Of a DNA stretch of 64,000 nucleotides, positions 43,470 to 52,620 are shown piece after piece. Where the stretch lies: contig DATLJS010000020.1 in assembly GCA_035538795.1 (NCBI GenBank), positions 186,001 through 250,000 of the forward strand, read 5' to 3'. Source of the DNA: JAJZGK01 sp035538795. Its GTDB lineage: Bacteria; Pseudomonadota; Alphaproteobacteria; Rhodospirillales; Magnetospirillaceae. The notes beneath the pieces were generated by a model. The model did not search any database. It worked only from the letters and a program-made list of their open reading frames with translations, and had not been told where the DNA came from. A program made the translations under genes and the position numbers. The stretch's first letter is position 1; each line of letters begins with the position of its first letter.

Positions 43470-44081
43470 ATGCGAATATCACGACTGATTGTGGCGACAT
43501 TATTCCTTTTCACCTCTCAGGCCGGGGCCGAAGAGGTCGGACGGGTGCTGCGCCTGCAAGGTCAGGCCGCCGCCAGCAGCGTGGAAACCTCCCGTTCTCT
43601 GCGCGAAGGCGATCGTTTGTCCCTGGGCGACCGCCTCACCACCGGCCCCGGCGCGCGTCTGATGGCGGTTTTGTCCGATGGCAGCGAACTGACCCTGGGC
43701 GCCAATACCGATTTCACCATCGACGAGCTGGTCCTGGAAAAAGACCGCGGCAGCGCCCTCTTCCATCTGGCCAAAGGCGCCTTCCGCATGGTCGGAGGCG
43801 CCATCGCCAAGGTGCCGGAGCACCGTATGGAAATCGCCGCCCCCTTAGGCACCATCGGCATCCGCGGCACCGACGTCTGGGGCGGGTCGTTGAAATCGCC
43901 CATGGACGTCTTTCTCATCGAAGGCGAAATCAGCGTCAGCACGCCGGGCGGCGCCGTCATCCTGAGCAAACCCGGACAGGGCACATCCGTGACGGCGGCC
44001 GGGCAAGCGCCTCTTCCTCCCAGCGACTGGAGCGAGGATTTGCGCCGCCGGGCTTTCGCAACCGTCAGCTTCGCCCCTTGA
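43470..44081 (+). CDS. FecR-domain periplasmic protein
   Basis: 203 residues with signal peptide MRISRLIVATLFLFTSQAGA. The FecR domain is recognisable: REGDRLSLGDRLTTGPGARLMAVLSDGSELTLGANT, then the beta-rich core with ILGIRGTDVWGG-like sequence (here TIGIRGTDVW). Stand-alone secreted FecR proteins, unlike FecR anti-sigma factors, are exported and often linked to adhesion or signalling; no sigma factor is adjacent. Start at 43470 (ATG) after a weak ribosome site. A kinase with periplasmic Cache domains follows on the same strand. Confidence 0.82.
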   Translation: MRISRLIVATLFLFTSQAGAEEVGRVLRLQGQAAASSVETSRSLREGDRLSLGDRLTTGPGARLMAVLSDGSELTLGANTDFTIDELVLEKDRGSALFHLAKGAFRMVGGAIAKVPEHRMEIAAPLGTIGIRGTDVWGGSLKSPMDVFLIEGEISVSTPGGAVILSKPGQGTSVTAAGQAPLPPSDWSEDLRRRAFATVSFAP

Positions 44082-44213
44082 GCGGACAGGCCTGGGAATC
44101 TCAGCCCAACCCCTCGGTTTTCAGCCTCAGGTTTCATTTGAAACATCCGCGCTTTGGCTTATGCTGAAGAATTGCCTATGCCATCCATCATAGATTAGCG
44201 GGAGCGATACAAA

Positions 44214-46136
44214 GTGCAGGCCGACGATAAGCTGATATCGCGTTTGCAGCTGTTCTCGTCGGCCGTGATCGTCGCCGTCATGTCGCTGGGCATGGGGCTG
44301 CTGTTCATCTTGCAGCTGCGCCAGGAATACGACGCCAGCCTGAAAGCCATCGAGGCCCAGGAAACCCAGCGCCAGCAGGAAACCCTGACCCGTCAGGTGG
44401 AAACCGCCAAGGGCTTTCTGGAAACCCTGCGGGCCCGCACCGAGGCCGTGCTCAAGCACCAAATCCGCGAACAGGTGGATCAGGCCTATGACATCGCGCA
44501 AACCATCCACGATCAGAACCAGGGCCGCCAATCGGACACCGAGATCAAGCGCACCATCCTGGAAACCTTGCGGCCTTTGCGTTTCTTCGACGGTAAAGGC
44601 TATTTCTTCGTCGACGGACTGGACGGCAAATGCCTGCTGCTGCCCATCAACCGCGACCGTGAAGGCACATCGTTGCTGGAAAACCGCGACGACACCGGCA
44701 CCTACATCATGCGCAGCCTGATCGACGCCGCCAAGGCGCCGGTGGGGGACGGCTACTCCCGTTACCGCTGGTACGCCCCCGGCGACGGCAAAAAGATGCA
44801 GGAAAAGATCGCTTACGTCCGCACGTTCCAGCCTTACGGCTGGGTGATCGGCACCGGCATGTATCTGGCCGACGTGGAAAGTACGCTGCAGGCCGAAGCC
44901 CGCGAACGGCTGCGCGATTTCCGCTTCGGTCCCGGCGGCAAAGGCTATTTCGTCCTCTATTCCGAGGACGGCAAGGTGCTGATCTCGCCGTCGCGGCCCG
45001 GCAACGAGAACAAGCCGATCGAAACCCTCAGCGAGGAAAGCCGCGTCGTCGCCCAAATGATCTTTGAGAAGGGCAATATGGGCGGCGGCTTCCTGCGCTA
45101 TGACTGGTCGCAGGAGGAAAATCCCCAGAAAAGATCCACCAAGCTGGTCTACGTCTCGAAAATGCCGGGCTGGAACTGGATCGTCAGCGCCGGTTTCTAT
45201 CTGGACGATGAAAAAGCCGCCGCCGACGAGCGCCGCGCCCACCTGGAGGAAAGCATCAACCGCAAGATGGCCCTGACCATTGCCGCCATGGTCGTCGGCG
45301 TCGGCATTTCCCTGGCGATCGGCTGGTGGTTCTCGGGCCTGACCCGACGCGTGATGGAACGCTACAAAAGCGATATTGCCCGCCAGAACGCCGAACTGGA
45401 GCGCAAAACCCATGCGCTGGAACAGTCCAACACCGATCTGGAACAGTTCGCCTATGTGGCCAGCCACGATCTGCGCGAACCCTTGCGCATGATTTCCGCC
45501 TACATCACCCTGATCGAGCGCAACTACACCGCCCATTTTGACGAAGAGGGCCACCAGTTCCTGGCCTTCGCCCGCGACGGGGCCAAGCGCATGGATCAGC
45601 TGGTGCTCGACCTGCTGCAATTTTCGCGCATCGACCGCATGGGCGCCCCTATCGAACCCATGAATTTAAGCGTCGCCGTGCGCAACGCCATCACCAACCT
45701 GGCCCTGACCATCGCCGAAACCGACGGCATCGTCACCGTCCCGCCGCAGATCGAAGACGTCTGGGTCATGGGCGACGTCCACCAGATCACCCGGCTTTTG
45801 CAGAACCTGATCGGCAACGCCATCAAATACCGCCGTCCCGGACATCCCCCCGAGATCGGCCTGTCGGCCGAGCCCCGGCCCTCCGGCTTCTGGACCATCG
45901 CCGTGAAAGACAACGGCGAAGGCATCGATGAACGCTTCTTCGAGCGCATCTTCGGCATCTTCCAGCGTTTGCATGGACGGGACTTCGAGGGCACCGGCAT
46001 CGGTCTGGCCGTCTGCCGGCGCATCGTCGAACGGCATCAGGGGCGGATCTGGCTGGAATCTGCCCCGGGCCAGGGAAGCAAATTCTACTTCACCCTGCCC
46101 GAGGCCAAAGCCAAAACCGAGAAGAAGCCTATTTGA
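44214..46136 (+). CDS. sensor histidine kinase with double Cache domain
   Basis: 640 residues. TM1 (about 15-37), two type-2 Cache units in the periplasm (first with GKGYFFVDGLDGKCLLLP and FQPYGWVIGTGMY; second with GKGYFVLYSEDGKVLISP and GWNWIVSAGFYLDD), TM2 (about 355-377), HisKA with H418 (ASHDLREPLRMI), HATPase with NLIGNAIKYR, DNGEGID and GTGIGLAVCRRI. Start is GTG with GGGAGCG upstream. The HisKA subtype resembles phytochrome-like kinases. No cognate regulator is adjacent. Its end overlaps the end of purU on the other strand by eight bases. Confidence 0.9.
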   Translation: MQADDKLISRLQLFSSAVIVAVMSLGMGLLFILQLRQEYDASLKAIEAQETQRQQETLTRQVETAKGFLETLRARTEAVLKHQIREQVDQAYDIAQTIHDQNQGRQSDTEIKRTILETLRPLRFFDGKGYFFVDGLDGKCLLLPINRDREGTSLLENRDDTGTYIMRSLIDAAKAPVGDGYSRYRWYAPGDGKKMQEKIAYVRTFQPYGWVIGTGMYLADVESTLQAEARERLRDFRFGPGGKGYFVLYSEDGKVLISPSRPGNENKPIETLSEESRVVAQMIFEKGNMGGGFLRYDWSQEENPQKRSTKLVYVSKMPGWNWIVSAGFYLDDEKAAADERRAHLEESINRKMALTIAAMVVGVGISLAIGWWFSGLTRRVMERYKSDIARQNAELERKTHALEQSNTDLEQFAYVASHDLREPLRMISAYITLIERNYTAHFDEEGHQFLAFARDGAKRMDQLVLDLLQFSRIDRMGAPIEPMNLSVAVRNAITNLALTIAETDGIVTVPPQIEDVWVMGDVHQITRLLQNLIGNAIKYRRPGHPPEIGLSAEPRPSGFWTIAVKDNGEGIDERFFERIFGIFQRLHGRDFEGTGIGLAVCRRIVERHQGRIWLESAPGQGSKFYFTLPEAKAKTEKKPI

Positions 46137-46989
46137 ACACCACCGTCTTCGCCCCGTTGGGCAGAACCCGGTGTTCGGTGTGATAGGCGATGGCGCGCGA
46201 CAGCACCAGATTCTCGATGTCGCGCCCCATGGCCACCAGATCGTCGGGTGTGCGGGTATGGTCCACACGCTCGACGGCCTGATCGATGATCGGACCTTCA
46301 TCCAGATCGGTGGTGACGTAATGCGCCGTCGCGCCGATGATCTTCACGCCGCGGGCATGGGCCTGATGATAGGGCTTGGCCCCTTTGAAGCTCGGCAGGA
46401 AGGAATGGTGGATGTTGATCGCCCGCCAGGCCAAGGCCTTGCACATATCGGGGCTCAAGACCTGCATGTAGCGGGCCAGCACCACCAGATCGATGTTCAG
46501 ACGGTCGATCATCTCCAGAATCTTGGCTTCCTGCTCGGCCTTGTTCTCCTTGCCCACCGGCAGATGATGATAGGGAATGCCGTGCCATTCCACCATCCGC
46601 TCAAGATCGGGGTGATTGGACACCACCGCCGGAATTTCCACCTGCAACGAACCGGTGCGATAGCGGTACAGAAGATCGTTCAGGCAATGGTCGAACTTCG
46701 ACACCAGAACCAGCAGTCTGGCCTTGCGGGTGCCGTCATGCATGCGCCAGATCATCTGGAAACGTTCCGCCAGAATGGCGAACAGCTTTTCCAGTTCCTC
46801 CGTCTTGGGCGACAGCGGCCCCGGGTTGAACACGCAGCGCATGAAGAAGCGCTTCGAGATGGGGTCGCCATACTGCGCCGCCTCGGTGATGAAGCAGTTG
46901 TGTTCGCTCAAGAATCCCGACACGGCGGCGATGATGCCGGTGGTGTCCGGGCAGGTGATGGTCAGGATGATCGTATGCTTGTCCGACAT
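46129..46989 (-). CDS. purU: formyltetrahydrofolate deformylase
   Basis: Hydrolyses 10-formyl-THF to formate and THF, balancing one-carbon pools. 286 residues: N-terminal ACT domain (TIILTITCPDTTGIIAAVSGFL), then a formyltransferase-fold domain with NIHHSFLPSFKGAKPYHQA and the catalytic GATAHYVTTDLDEGPII. Normal length. Monocistronic. HypX at 52.6-54.3 kb uses a similar fold on the same cofactor, so the two enzymes would share substrate. Confidence 0.96.
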   Translation of the reverse strand: MSDKHTIILTITCPDTTGIIAAVSGFLSEHNCFITEAAQYGDPISKRFFMRCVFNPGPLSPKTEELEKLFAILAERFQMIWRMHDGTRKARLLVLVSKFDHCLNDLLYRYRTGSLQVEIPAVVSNHPDLERMVEWHGIPYHHLPVGKENKAEQEAKILEMIDRLNIDLVVLARYMQVLSPDMCKALAWRAINIHHSFLPSFKGAKPYHQAHARGVKIIGATAHYVTTDLDEGPIIDQAVERVDHTRTPDDLVAMGRDIENLVLSRAIAYHTEHRVLPNGAKTVVFK

Positions 46990-47138
46990 GGCGTCCGTTT
47001 CCGAAATTCGGCTTCAGTCCTAGCCCAAGACTCTCTTTCCGCCAAGGGGCGTGAAGGCTCCATCTTGCATTTTCCCTCAAGATTGACGAATGTGCGGGCA
47101 AGGCAAGGGCAACCTTTCCCCTTCTTCAGGAGCAACCG

Positions 47139-47480
47139 ATGAAAAGCGTGTATTTCAAGAGCGGCGACGCCGAGTGGAAGTATGATGTCGAAGACGAGGA
47201 CTACGACCACATCATCAAGGGCATTCTTGAAGACGGCACCGACTTCGAGGAAATGCTCGAAGAATCACTGGAAATCATGCGCGACGTTTCGGCGCTCGAC
47301 GACGACGAACTGGACGAGGACGATCAGTTCGACTTGACCATATCCGTCGCCTTTATCTGGCATTATTTCAACACCCTTGACGACGACCAGCACCGCATTG
47401 TCGGTGACGTCGCCATCATGGAAAGCGAAGACGGCACCGAAGTTGAAATCGCCGCCGCCTCGGAAGTGATCGAGCCGTAA
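47139..47480 (+). CDS. small acidic protein of unknown function
   Basis: 113 residues, extremely acidic (about one third Asp/Glu, e.g. DDDELDEDDQFDL), with an aromatic start (MKSVYFKSGDAEWKYDVEDEDY) and a conserved-looking core SVAFIWHYFNTL. No signal peptide, cysteine or membrane segment. AGGAG precedes the ATG at good distance and codon use matches neighbours, so it is a real gene. A family cannot be named. It is followed by a strong terminator. Confidence 0.75.
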   Translation: MKSVYFKSGDAEWKYDVEDEDYDHIIKGILEDGTDFEEMLEESLEIMRDVSALDDDELDEDDQFDLTISVAFIWHYFNTLDDDQHRIVGDVAIMESEDGTEVEIAAASEVIEP

Positions 47481-47507
47481 TCCGGCCTCGCGACCCTGAC
47501 AGCATGC

Positions 47508-47544
47508 CGACGGCCGGGACGCAAATCCCGGCCGTCGCTGTTTT
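47508..47544 (+). terminator. terminator of the acidic-protein gene
   Basis: 12-bp perfect stem (47508-47519 with 47526-47537) and T tract CTGTTTT. It lies directly against the stop codon of the convergent EF-hand protein gene. Confidence 0.85.
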
Positions 47545-49751
47545 CAGTTCCCAAGCAAACGGTGGAACAGGCCGAAACGCCAGCATCCCGCCACCACGGC
47601 CACGACGACGACGACGAATGCATACAGACCCCAGGGCCGAGGTTTTTCGGCGAACGGGTCGGCCAGCGACCGTTCCGCCCCTTCCGGCAGGCGGGCGAGC
47701 GTGGTCAGGGAGCTGCCGAAGGGAATGTTGATGCGCACCCGGGCGTTCACCGCCCAGCCGGTGGCATCCAGAATCGGCGCCAGATTGCGCTGACGCAATT
47801 TGAGATAGGCGATCAGCAGCGCCGGTCCGGAAATCGCCAGCACCAGCCCGGCCACGGCCACCGGCATCTGCCACCAGGACAATTGCAGGAACCCCGTCAC
47901 CATCGACGCCACCGCCGTGCCGATGGCCCCCACCGCCAGACCGATGGCAGCGAAGATGCCGGCGAAGCGGCCGGCGTCGAAGGGAGCCGCCGGGGGAGCC
48001 GCCGGGGGAGCCGCCGGGGGAGCGGGCACAGCCGGAGGAGCGGGCGTGGGCGGCTGGGCTGCGGCCGGTTTGGCCGGAACCGGCGCCGGGGCGGCGGCAG
48101 CTGGGGTCGGGGGAGCCGCCGGAATCTGGATCGCCTGCAAGGGCGACTGCATGGCATGGGCGGAAGCCAGCTTTTCGATCTGATCGTTGACCAGCTTGCC
48201 GAACTTCTTATAGGGCGACCAGAAGGCCTGGCGCAGACTGATGGGATGTTCCACCAGCTTGACGATGGTTGCGTCCCAGTCGCGGCCGTCGCGGCTGTAG
48301 AAGACGCCGTTGCGCCCCACCATCAGCTGATCGGCGTCTCCGGCGGTGAAAGCGGCGGCGATGGTCATCTTCTCGTTGCTGCCTTTGCGGAAGCAGTCGC
48401 AATAGACCAGATAGATTTGCGACAGCGAGGCCAGGGTGGCGTGGCTGGCGGGATTGCCCACCAGCACGCACAGATCGGTGCTGCGCCCGTCGAGATACAA
48501 CGTTCCCGCCAGGAAGATGGCTTTGCTTTTGCGGGCGTAGAATTCCCGGAACGACACGAAATTGTTGACCAGCCGATATAGTCCCAGCCGCAGGCGGATC
48601 AGCCGCTCCACCTCGTGGAAAGCGGCCACTTCGCCTTCCAGCGCCTTGTCGGCCACCACCAGGGCGTCGAGGGCGGCCTTCCTGCCGTCGGCGCGAATCG
48701 CCAGAATCCGGGCGTCGCCCAATTGCGCCACCGGCGTTTCCGGCTTTCCGGCCATCCAGGCCAAACGTCCGCCATAGCGCCGACACACCTCGTCCCAATC
48801 CTCGGCGGTCAGCGTCTCGCGGTCTCCCAGCAGGGGCGCCAGGGTGTCGCGGCGGAAGGCGCTCAAGGCGTCGCTCCAGGCCGGATTGATCCCGGCCGAC
48901 AGCGGCAGGGCGATTCCCGCCGACACCTCGGCCAGCGGCAGCGGCGACAGCAGGGCCAGACTGTCGGCCAACCCCTTGTCGGCCAGCTGCCCCAGCAGTT
49001 CGGCACTGGGATTCAAGGTCGACACGGCCTCGTGTCGGTAAGCGGCCAGGCGGCACCGCAGGAAAAAGCCGTCGATCTTCTCCCTGACCGCCAACAGAGC
49101 CGCCGCCCCTGCCGGCGTCCCCTCCAGACCGGCCTCGCCATCGACCCAGGCGGCATAACGGCCGATGCCGTCGAAGAAGCTGTCGATCTTGTCCTGGGTG
49201 ACGCCGGGCGCGCCGGACCGGTCCGTCTCGGCCCCGCAGCACAGCAGGATGTCTTCGATCAACGCCCGCACCACGGCATCGTCGCCCGCCGTCGCCGCCG
49301 GCACCACGCCGTCGCCGTTGAAGCAGGTGGCGCCGAAAATGTTCTCGGTGTCCAAGGCGTCGGCCAGGGTGATGACCGGGCTGTCGTCCCGTCCCAGATT
49401 TGCCAGGATGCGCCGGGCCGAAGCCAGCACCCTGCCGCCTTCCGGCGAGGCGGCGTCGATGGCCGCAAGACGCAGATCGTCGCCGGGACGAACCAGTTCC
49501 TCGGAGTCGGCCAGAACCTCCTTCAGCCAGCGCACCTCGGTCAGGATGTCGGCGGCGCGCACCCGGCCGTCGCCGTCGCGGTCAAGCATCTTCAGGGTTT
49601 CCCCGTCGAACTCCAGCCCTTCCACCGGACAGGCCAGGGCCACCCACAGCTTCTGATCCAAATCCTCCAGAGCCAGGATATCCTTGCCGCTGTCGATGCG
49701 GGCCTGGTCGAAGCCGCCGGCCCGGAAGAACTTCATGGAATGTTTGGTCAC
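47544..49751 (-). CDS. large EF-hand protein with Pro/Ala linker and C-terminal membrane domain
   Basis: About 735 residues from the GTG at 49751, chosen because GGAGA lies eight bases upstream; an ATG at 49736 is also possible. Near the N-terminus a canonical EF-hand loop, DRDGDGRVRAAD (57-68), predicts Ca2+ binding; a partial second loop (FNGDGVVPA) follows at about residue 160. A ~350-residue helical middle region is unrecognised. Then comes a Pro/Ala-rich linker (about 560-620) and two to three hydrophobic helices (LAVGAIGTAVASMV; VAVAGLVLAISGPALLIAYL; YAFVVVVVAVVAG). It begins 16 bases after the hupT stop, so it is the last gene of the hydrogenase operon. Function unknown. Confidence 0.75.
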   Translation of the reverse strand: MTKHSMKFFRAGGFDQARIDSGKDILALEDLDQKLWVALACPVEGLEFDGETLKMLDRDGDGRVRAADILTEVRWLKEVLADSEELVRPGDDLRLAAIDAASPEGGRVLASARRILANLGRDDSPVITLADALDTENIFGATCFNGDGVVPAATAGDDAVVRALIEDILLCCGAETDRSGAPGVTQDKIDSFFDGIGRYAAWVDGEAGLEGTPAGAAALLAVREKIDGFFLRCRLAAYRHEAVSTLNPSAELLGQLADKGLADSLALLSPLPLAEVSAGIALPLSAGINPAWSDALSAFRRDTLAPLLGDRETLTAEDWDEVCRRYGGRLAWMAGKPETPVAQLGDARILAIRADGRKAALDALVVADKALEGEVAAFHEVERLIRLRLGLYRLVNNFVSFREFYARKSKAIFLAGTLYLDGRSTDLCVLVGNPASHATLASLSQIYLVYCDCFRKGSNEKMTIAAAFTAGDADQLMVGRNGVFYSRDGRDWDATIVKLVEHPISLRQAFWSPYKKFGKLVNDQIEKLASAHAMQSPLQAIQIPAAPPTPAAAAPAPVPAKPAAAQPPTPAPPAVPAPPAAPPAAPPAAPFDAGRFAGIFAAIGLAVGAIGTAVASMVTGFLQLSWWQMPVAVAGLVLAISGPALLIAYLKLRQRNLAPILDATGWAVNARVRINIPFGSSLTTLARLPEGAERSLADPFAEKPRPWGLYAFVVVVVAVVAGCWRFGLFHRLLGN
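47982..48017. repeat. three 12-bp tandem repeats in the linker of the EF-hand protein
   Basis: GGGAGCCGCCGG three times in a row (47982-47993, 47994-48005, 48006-48017), then a partial copy. On the coding strand it gives PPAA repeats, so copy number can change without a frameshift. Confidence 0.85.
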
Positions 49752-49767
49752 GGCTGTTTTCTCCGCG

Positions 49768-51144
49768 TCATGACGCCCCGTGGGACGGCAGGGTGATAGT
49801 GAACGCGGCCCCGCCGTCGGGGCCGTTGCCGGCTTCCAGCACGCCGCCATGATCGCGGACGATGCTCCAACTGACCCATAGGCCCAGCCCGGTTCCCTTG
49901 CCCACCGGCTTGGTGGTGAAGAAAGGATCGAACACCTTCATCAGATCATCCGGCCTGATGCCCGGACCGTTGTCGCGCACCGTCACCACCACCTGCCCTT
50001 CGGAACGGCGCCCCGAAAGGATCAGTTGCGGTCTTGGCGTCTCTTCGGTGGCATCCAGGGCGTTCTGGGCCAGATTGACGAACACCTGGTGCAGCGGCCC
50101 TTCCAATCCCTCGACCGGCAAATCCTCGGGCAGGTCATCGGTGAAGATCACCGGGCGCTTGTCCGAACGCAGCACCCACTGGCAAGCGTTGCGCACCACT
50201 TCCGACAGATTCAGCGGACGGCGCTCGGTGGGATTGGCGAAGGACAGGCGGCGCAGATTCTTGACGATTTCGGCCACCCGTTGGGCGCCCTCCAGCGTCC
50301 CCTCGATCAGGCTGCCGAGATCCCCCATCAGCCGGTCGATCTTCAAGGATTTCCGCAAATCCTCGCGTTCCGTCTCGGAAGAGCCGTCGTGAACGGCGTC
50401 CAGATACTGCTCCAGCCGCCCGGCATAGCGCGACAGGGTGTGGGCGTTGCCGTAGACAAAACTGATGGGGTTGTTCAATTCGTGCGCCACCCCGGCCACC
50501 AGACGGCCCAAGGACGCCATTTTCTCGGCCTGGATCAGTTGCTGCTGCGCCCGTTTCAGATCGTGGTGGGCCGAGTTCAGTTCCTCGTAGGCCTGACGCA
50601 GCGCCCCCACCGGGCGGCCGACGATGACCAGTCCCGGCAGGCGGCGGCGGCGCTCCAGACGGGGCGAGCAGCTCAAGGCCACCAGCTCGGTCAGTCCGCC
50701 CGACTTGTCGTGCAGCCGCACCTCGTATTCCCGCACCGCGCCGGAAGCCCGCAGATGATGGGCGTCGGCGGGTGACAGCAGCACCGTCATGGGCTGGTCG
50801 AGAAGCTGGTCGGTGGTGAAGCCGGTCAGCCCCAGCAGCGCCGGGTTGACCTCTTGAATCATGCCCTTGTGGTCGCACACCACCAGAATATCGGACATGG
50901 AGGCGATGATGCTGGCGATGAACTGCTGCGCCTGCTCCAAGGCGGCGTTCTTCTGCTCCAGGTCGATTTCATATTGGATCAGGCCGGAATAGACCTCGTC
51001 CATCTTGCGGATGACTTCGATCCAGGCGGCTTCCTGCAAGCCGCTCAGGCCGTCCTTGCTCCCGCCATCGGCAGCGCCCGCAACCGTGTCGATCAACGAA
51101 TCGGGGATCAACGTATCCGGGCGCGGGCGCAGGATGTCGGCCAT
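49768..51144 (-). CDS. hupT: hydrogenase-regulating sensor histidine kinase HupT/HoxJ
   Basis: 458 residues, soluble. The N-terminal stretch EAAWIEVIRKMDEVYSGL followed by EQKNAALEQAQQF is specific to HupT/HoxJ. A PAS domain (about 85-190), HisKA with H221 (GVAHELNNPISF) and HATPase (NLAQNALDA, DNGPGI, GTGLGLWVSW) follow. In Rhodobacter and Cupriavidus this kinase turns down hydrogenase transcription unless the HupUV/HoxBC sensor meets H2. That sensor is not in the window. The start lies one base from the stop of hupR, so the two are coupled. Confidence 0.9.
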   Translation of the reverse strand: MADILRPRPDTLIPDSLIDTVAGAADGGSKDGLSGLQEAAWIEVIRKMDEVYSGLIQYEIDLEQKNAALEQAQQFIASIIASMSDILVVCDHKGMIQEVNPALLGLTGFTTDQLLDQPMTVLLSPADAHHLRASGAVREYEVRLHDKSGGLTELVALSCSPRLERRRRLPGLVIVGRPVGALRQAYEELNSAHHDLKRAQQQLIQAEKMASLGRLVAGVAHELNNPISFVYGNAHTLSRYAGRLEQYLDAVHDGSSETEREDLRKSLKIDRLMGDLGSLIEGTLEGAQRVAEIVKNLRRLSFANPTERRPLNLSEVVRNACQWVLRSDKRPVIFTDDLPEDLPVEGLEGPLHQVFVNLAQNALDATEETPRPQLILSGRRSEGQVVVTVRDNGPGIRPDDLMKVFDPFFTTKPVGKGTGLGLWVSWSIVRDHGGVLEAGNGPDGGAAFTITLPSHGAS

Positions 51145-51145
51145 G

Positions 51146-52588
51146 TCAGTTCATCCGTTCCAGCCCATAGCGTTGAAGCTTGGCCCGCAGCCCGACGCGC
51201 GACAGCCCCAATTCGTCGGCCACCCGGCTGATGTTCCAGCGGTGGCGGTTGAGGGAATCGCGAATCAGCTGTTCCTCCAGGCTTTCCACCCGCTCCTTCA
51301 AGGTGCCGCCAATCATTTCGGCGGCCGACGGCGCCTCGGACCAGGCCCGTTTCGGCGGGCGGATGGCGTCCGACAGCACCTCGGTGCCCAGGCTTTCCGT
51401 GTCCGACAGGGCCACCATGCGCTGGATTTCGTTTTGCAGCTCGCGGACGTTGCCCGGCCAGTCGTAGGCGCGCAAACGGGCCAGCACCTCGTCGGAAAAA
51501 CCCTGGATGGGCTTGCCGAAGGCTTTCATGGTTTCACCCAGCAGCAGTTCGGACAGCAGCGGGATATCCATCGGACGCTCGCGCAACGGAGCCAGATGCA
51601 GGCGGAAAGCCGCCAGCCGGTAATAAAGATCGCGGCGGAAACGCTTGGCCGCCACCTCGTCCTCCAAAGTGCGGTTGGTGGCGGCGATGACACGCACGTC
51701 CACCTTGCGGGTCAAGCGCGCGCCCAGGGGACGGATTTCGCCTTCCTGCAGCACGCGCAGCAGCTTGACCTGGAAAGCCGGCGAGGTTTCGCCGATCTCG
51801 TCCAAAAAGATGGTGCCGCCGTTGGCCTGCTCGAACAGGCCGATGCGGTCTTCGTAAGCGCCGGTGAAAGCCCCCTTCTTGCAGCCGAACAGTTCGGATT
51901 CCAAAAGCTGGTCCGGCAGAGCGCCGCAGTTTTCCACCACGAAGGGCTTGTCGGCCCGGTGGGAATTGTAGTGGATGGCCCGCGCCATCAGTTCCTTGCC
52001 GGTACCGGACTCGCCCGTCACCAGCACCGAGATGTCGTACCCGGCGATGCGCCGCGCCAGATCAATGGCTTCTGCCATGGGGCTGTCGTCGGCGTGAACG
52101 ATGTTGTCGAAGCCATAGCGGCTTTGCAGCACCTTGCGCTTGCCGGCCACCACCTGCTCCAGCTGCGAGGCGGCGACGCGCATTTCCAGATTGGCGTTCT
52201 GGTTCTCGCGCTGAAGCTGGTAAAGCTGGATCGCCCCCTTGACCGTGGCCAGCAGCTGGTCCGGGTCCCAGGGCTTGGTGATGTACTGATAGATGCCGGC
52301 CTCGTTGACCCCGGCGATGATGTCCTCGGAATCCGTGAAGCCCGAGATGATCATGCGCACCGGATCGGGCCAGCTTGCCCGCACGTTTTTCAGGAAATCC
52401 ACACCGTTGCCGCCGGGCATGCGCTGATCGCACAGGATGGCGTGCACCATCTCGGACTCCAGCAAGGCCTCGGCCTCGGCGGTGTCCGAGGCGCACAGCA
52501 CCTCGAATTCCTCGGACAGAACGCGGCGCAACGCCTCTTGCGAGCGGCGTTCGTCGTCGATGACAAGAACGATAGGCAGGTCGGTCAT
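51146..52588 (-). CDS. hupR: hydrogenase transcriptional regulator HupR/HoxA (NtrC family)
   Basis: 480 residues: receiver with D54 (AILCDQRMPGGNG), AAA+ domain with GESGTGKE, an intact GAFTGA loop and DLYYRLA, and a Fis-type helix-turn-helix (WNISRVADELGLSRVGLRAKL). HupR/HoxA activates hydrogenase structural genes, often in its unphosphorylated form. The receiver's KPWDPDQL is typical of this subgroup. The intact GAFTGA implies sigma-54 use, unlike some HupR proteins that work with sigma-70. Its target promoter, before hybO, is outside the window. Confidence 0.9.
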   Translation of the reverse strand: MTDLPIVLVIDDERRSQEALRRVLSEEFEVLCASDTAEAEALLESEMVHAILCDQRMPGGNGVDFLKNVRASWPDPVRMIISGFTDSEDIIAGVNEAGIYQYITKPWDPDQLLATVKGAIQLYQLQRENQNANLEMRVAASQLEQVVAGKRKVLQSRYGFDNIVHADDSPMAEAIDLARRIAGYDISVLVTGESGTGKELMARAIHYNSHRADKPFVVENCGALPDQLLESELFGCKKGAFTGAYEDRIGLFEQANGGTIFLDEIGETSPAFQVKLLRVLQEGEIRPLGARLTRKVDVRVIAATNRTLEDEVAAKRFRRDLYYRLAAFRLHLAPLRERPMDIPLLSELLLGETMKAFGKPIQGFSDEVLARLRAYDWPGNVRELQNEIQRMVALSDTESLGTEVLSDAIRPPKRAWSEAPSAAEMIGGTLKERVESLEEQLIRDSLNRHRWNISRVADELGLSRVGLRAKLQRYGLERMN

Positions 52589-52620
52589 GACGCCATCATA
52601 CCGGCGAAATGCCGTTCTGG

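Noticed and set aside
46990..47138. Possible riboswitch upstream of purU
   Set aside because: No glycine, THF or SAM riboswitch core was recognisable in the 149 bases between purU and the divergent gene.
47917..48183. Gly/Ala-repeat protein antisense to the EF-hand gene linker
   Set aside because: Complement of the 12-bp tandem repeats that encode PPAA.
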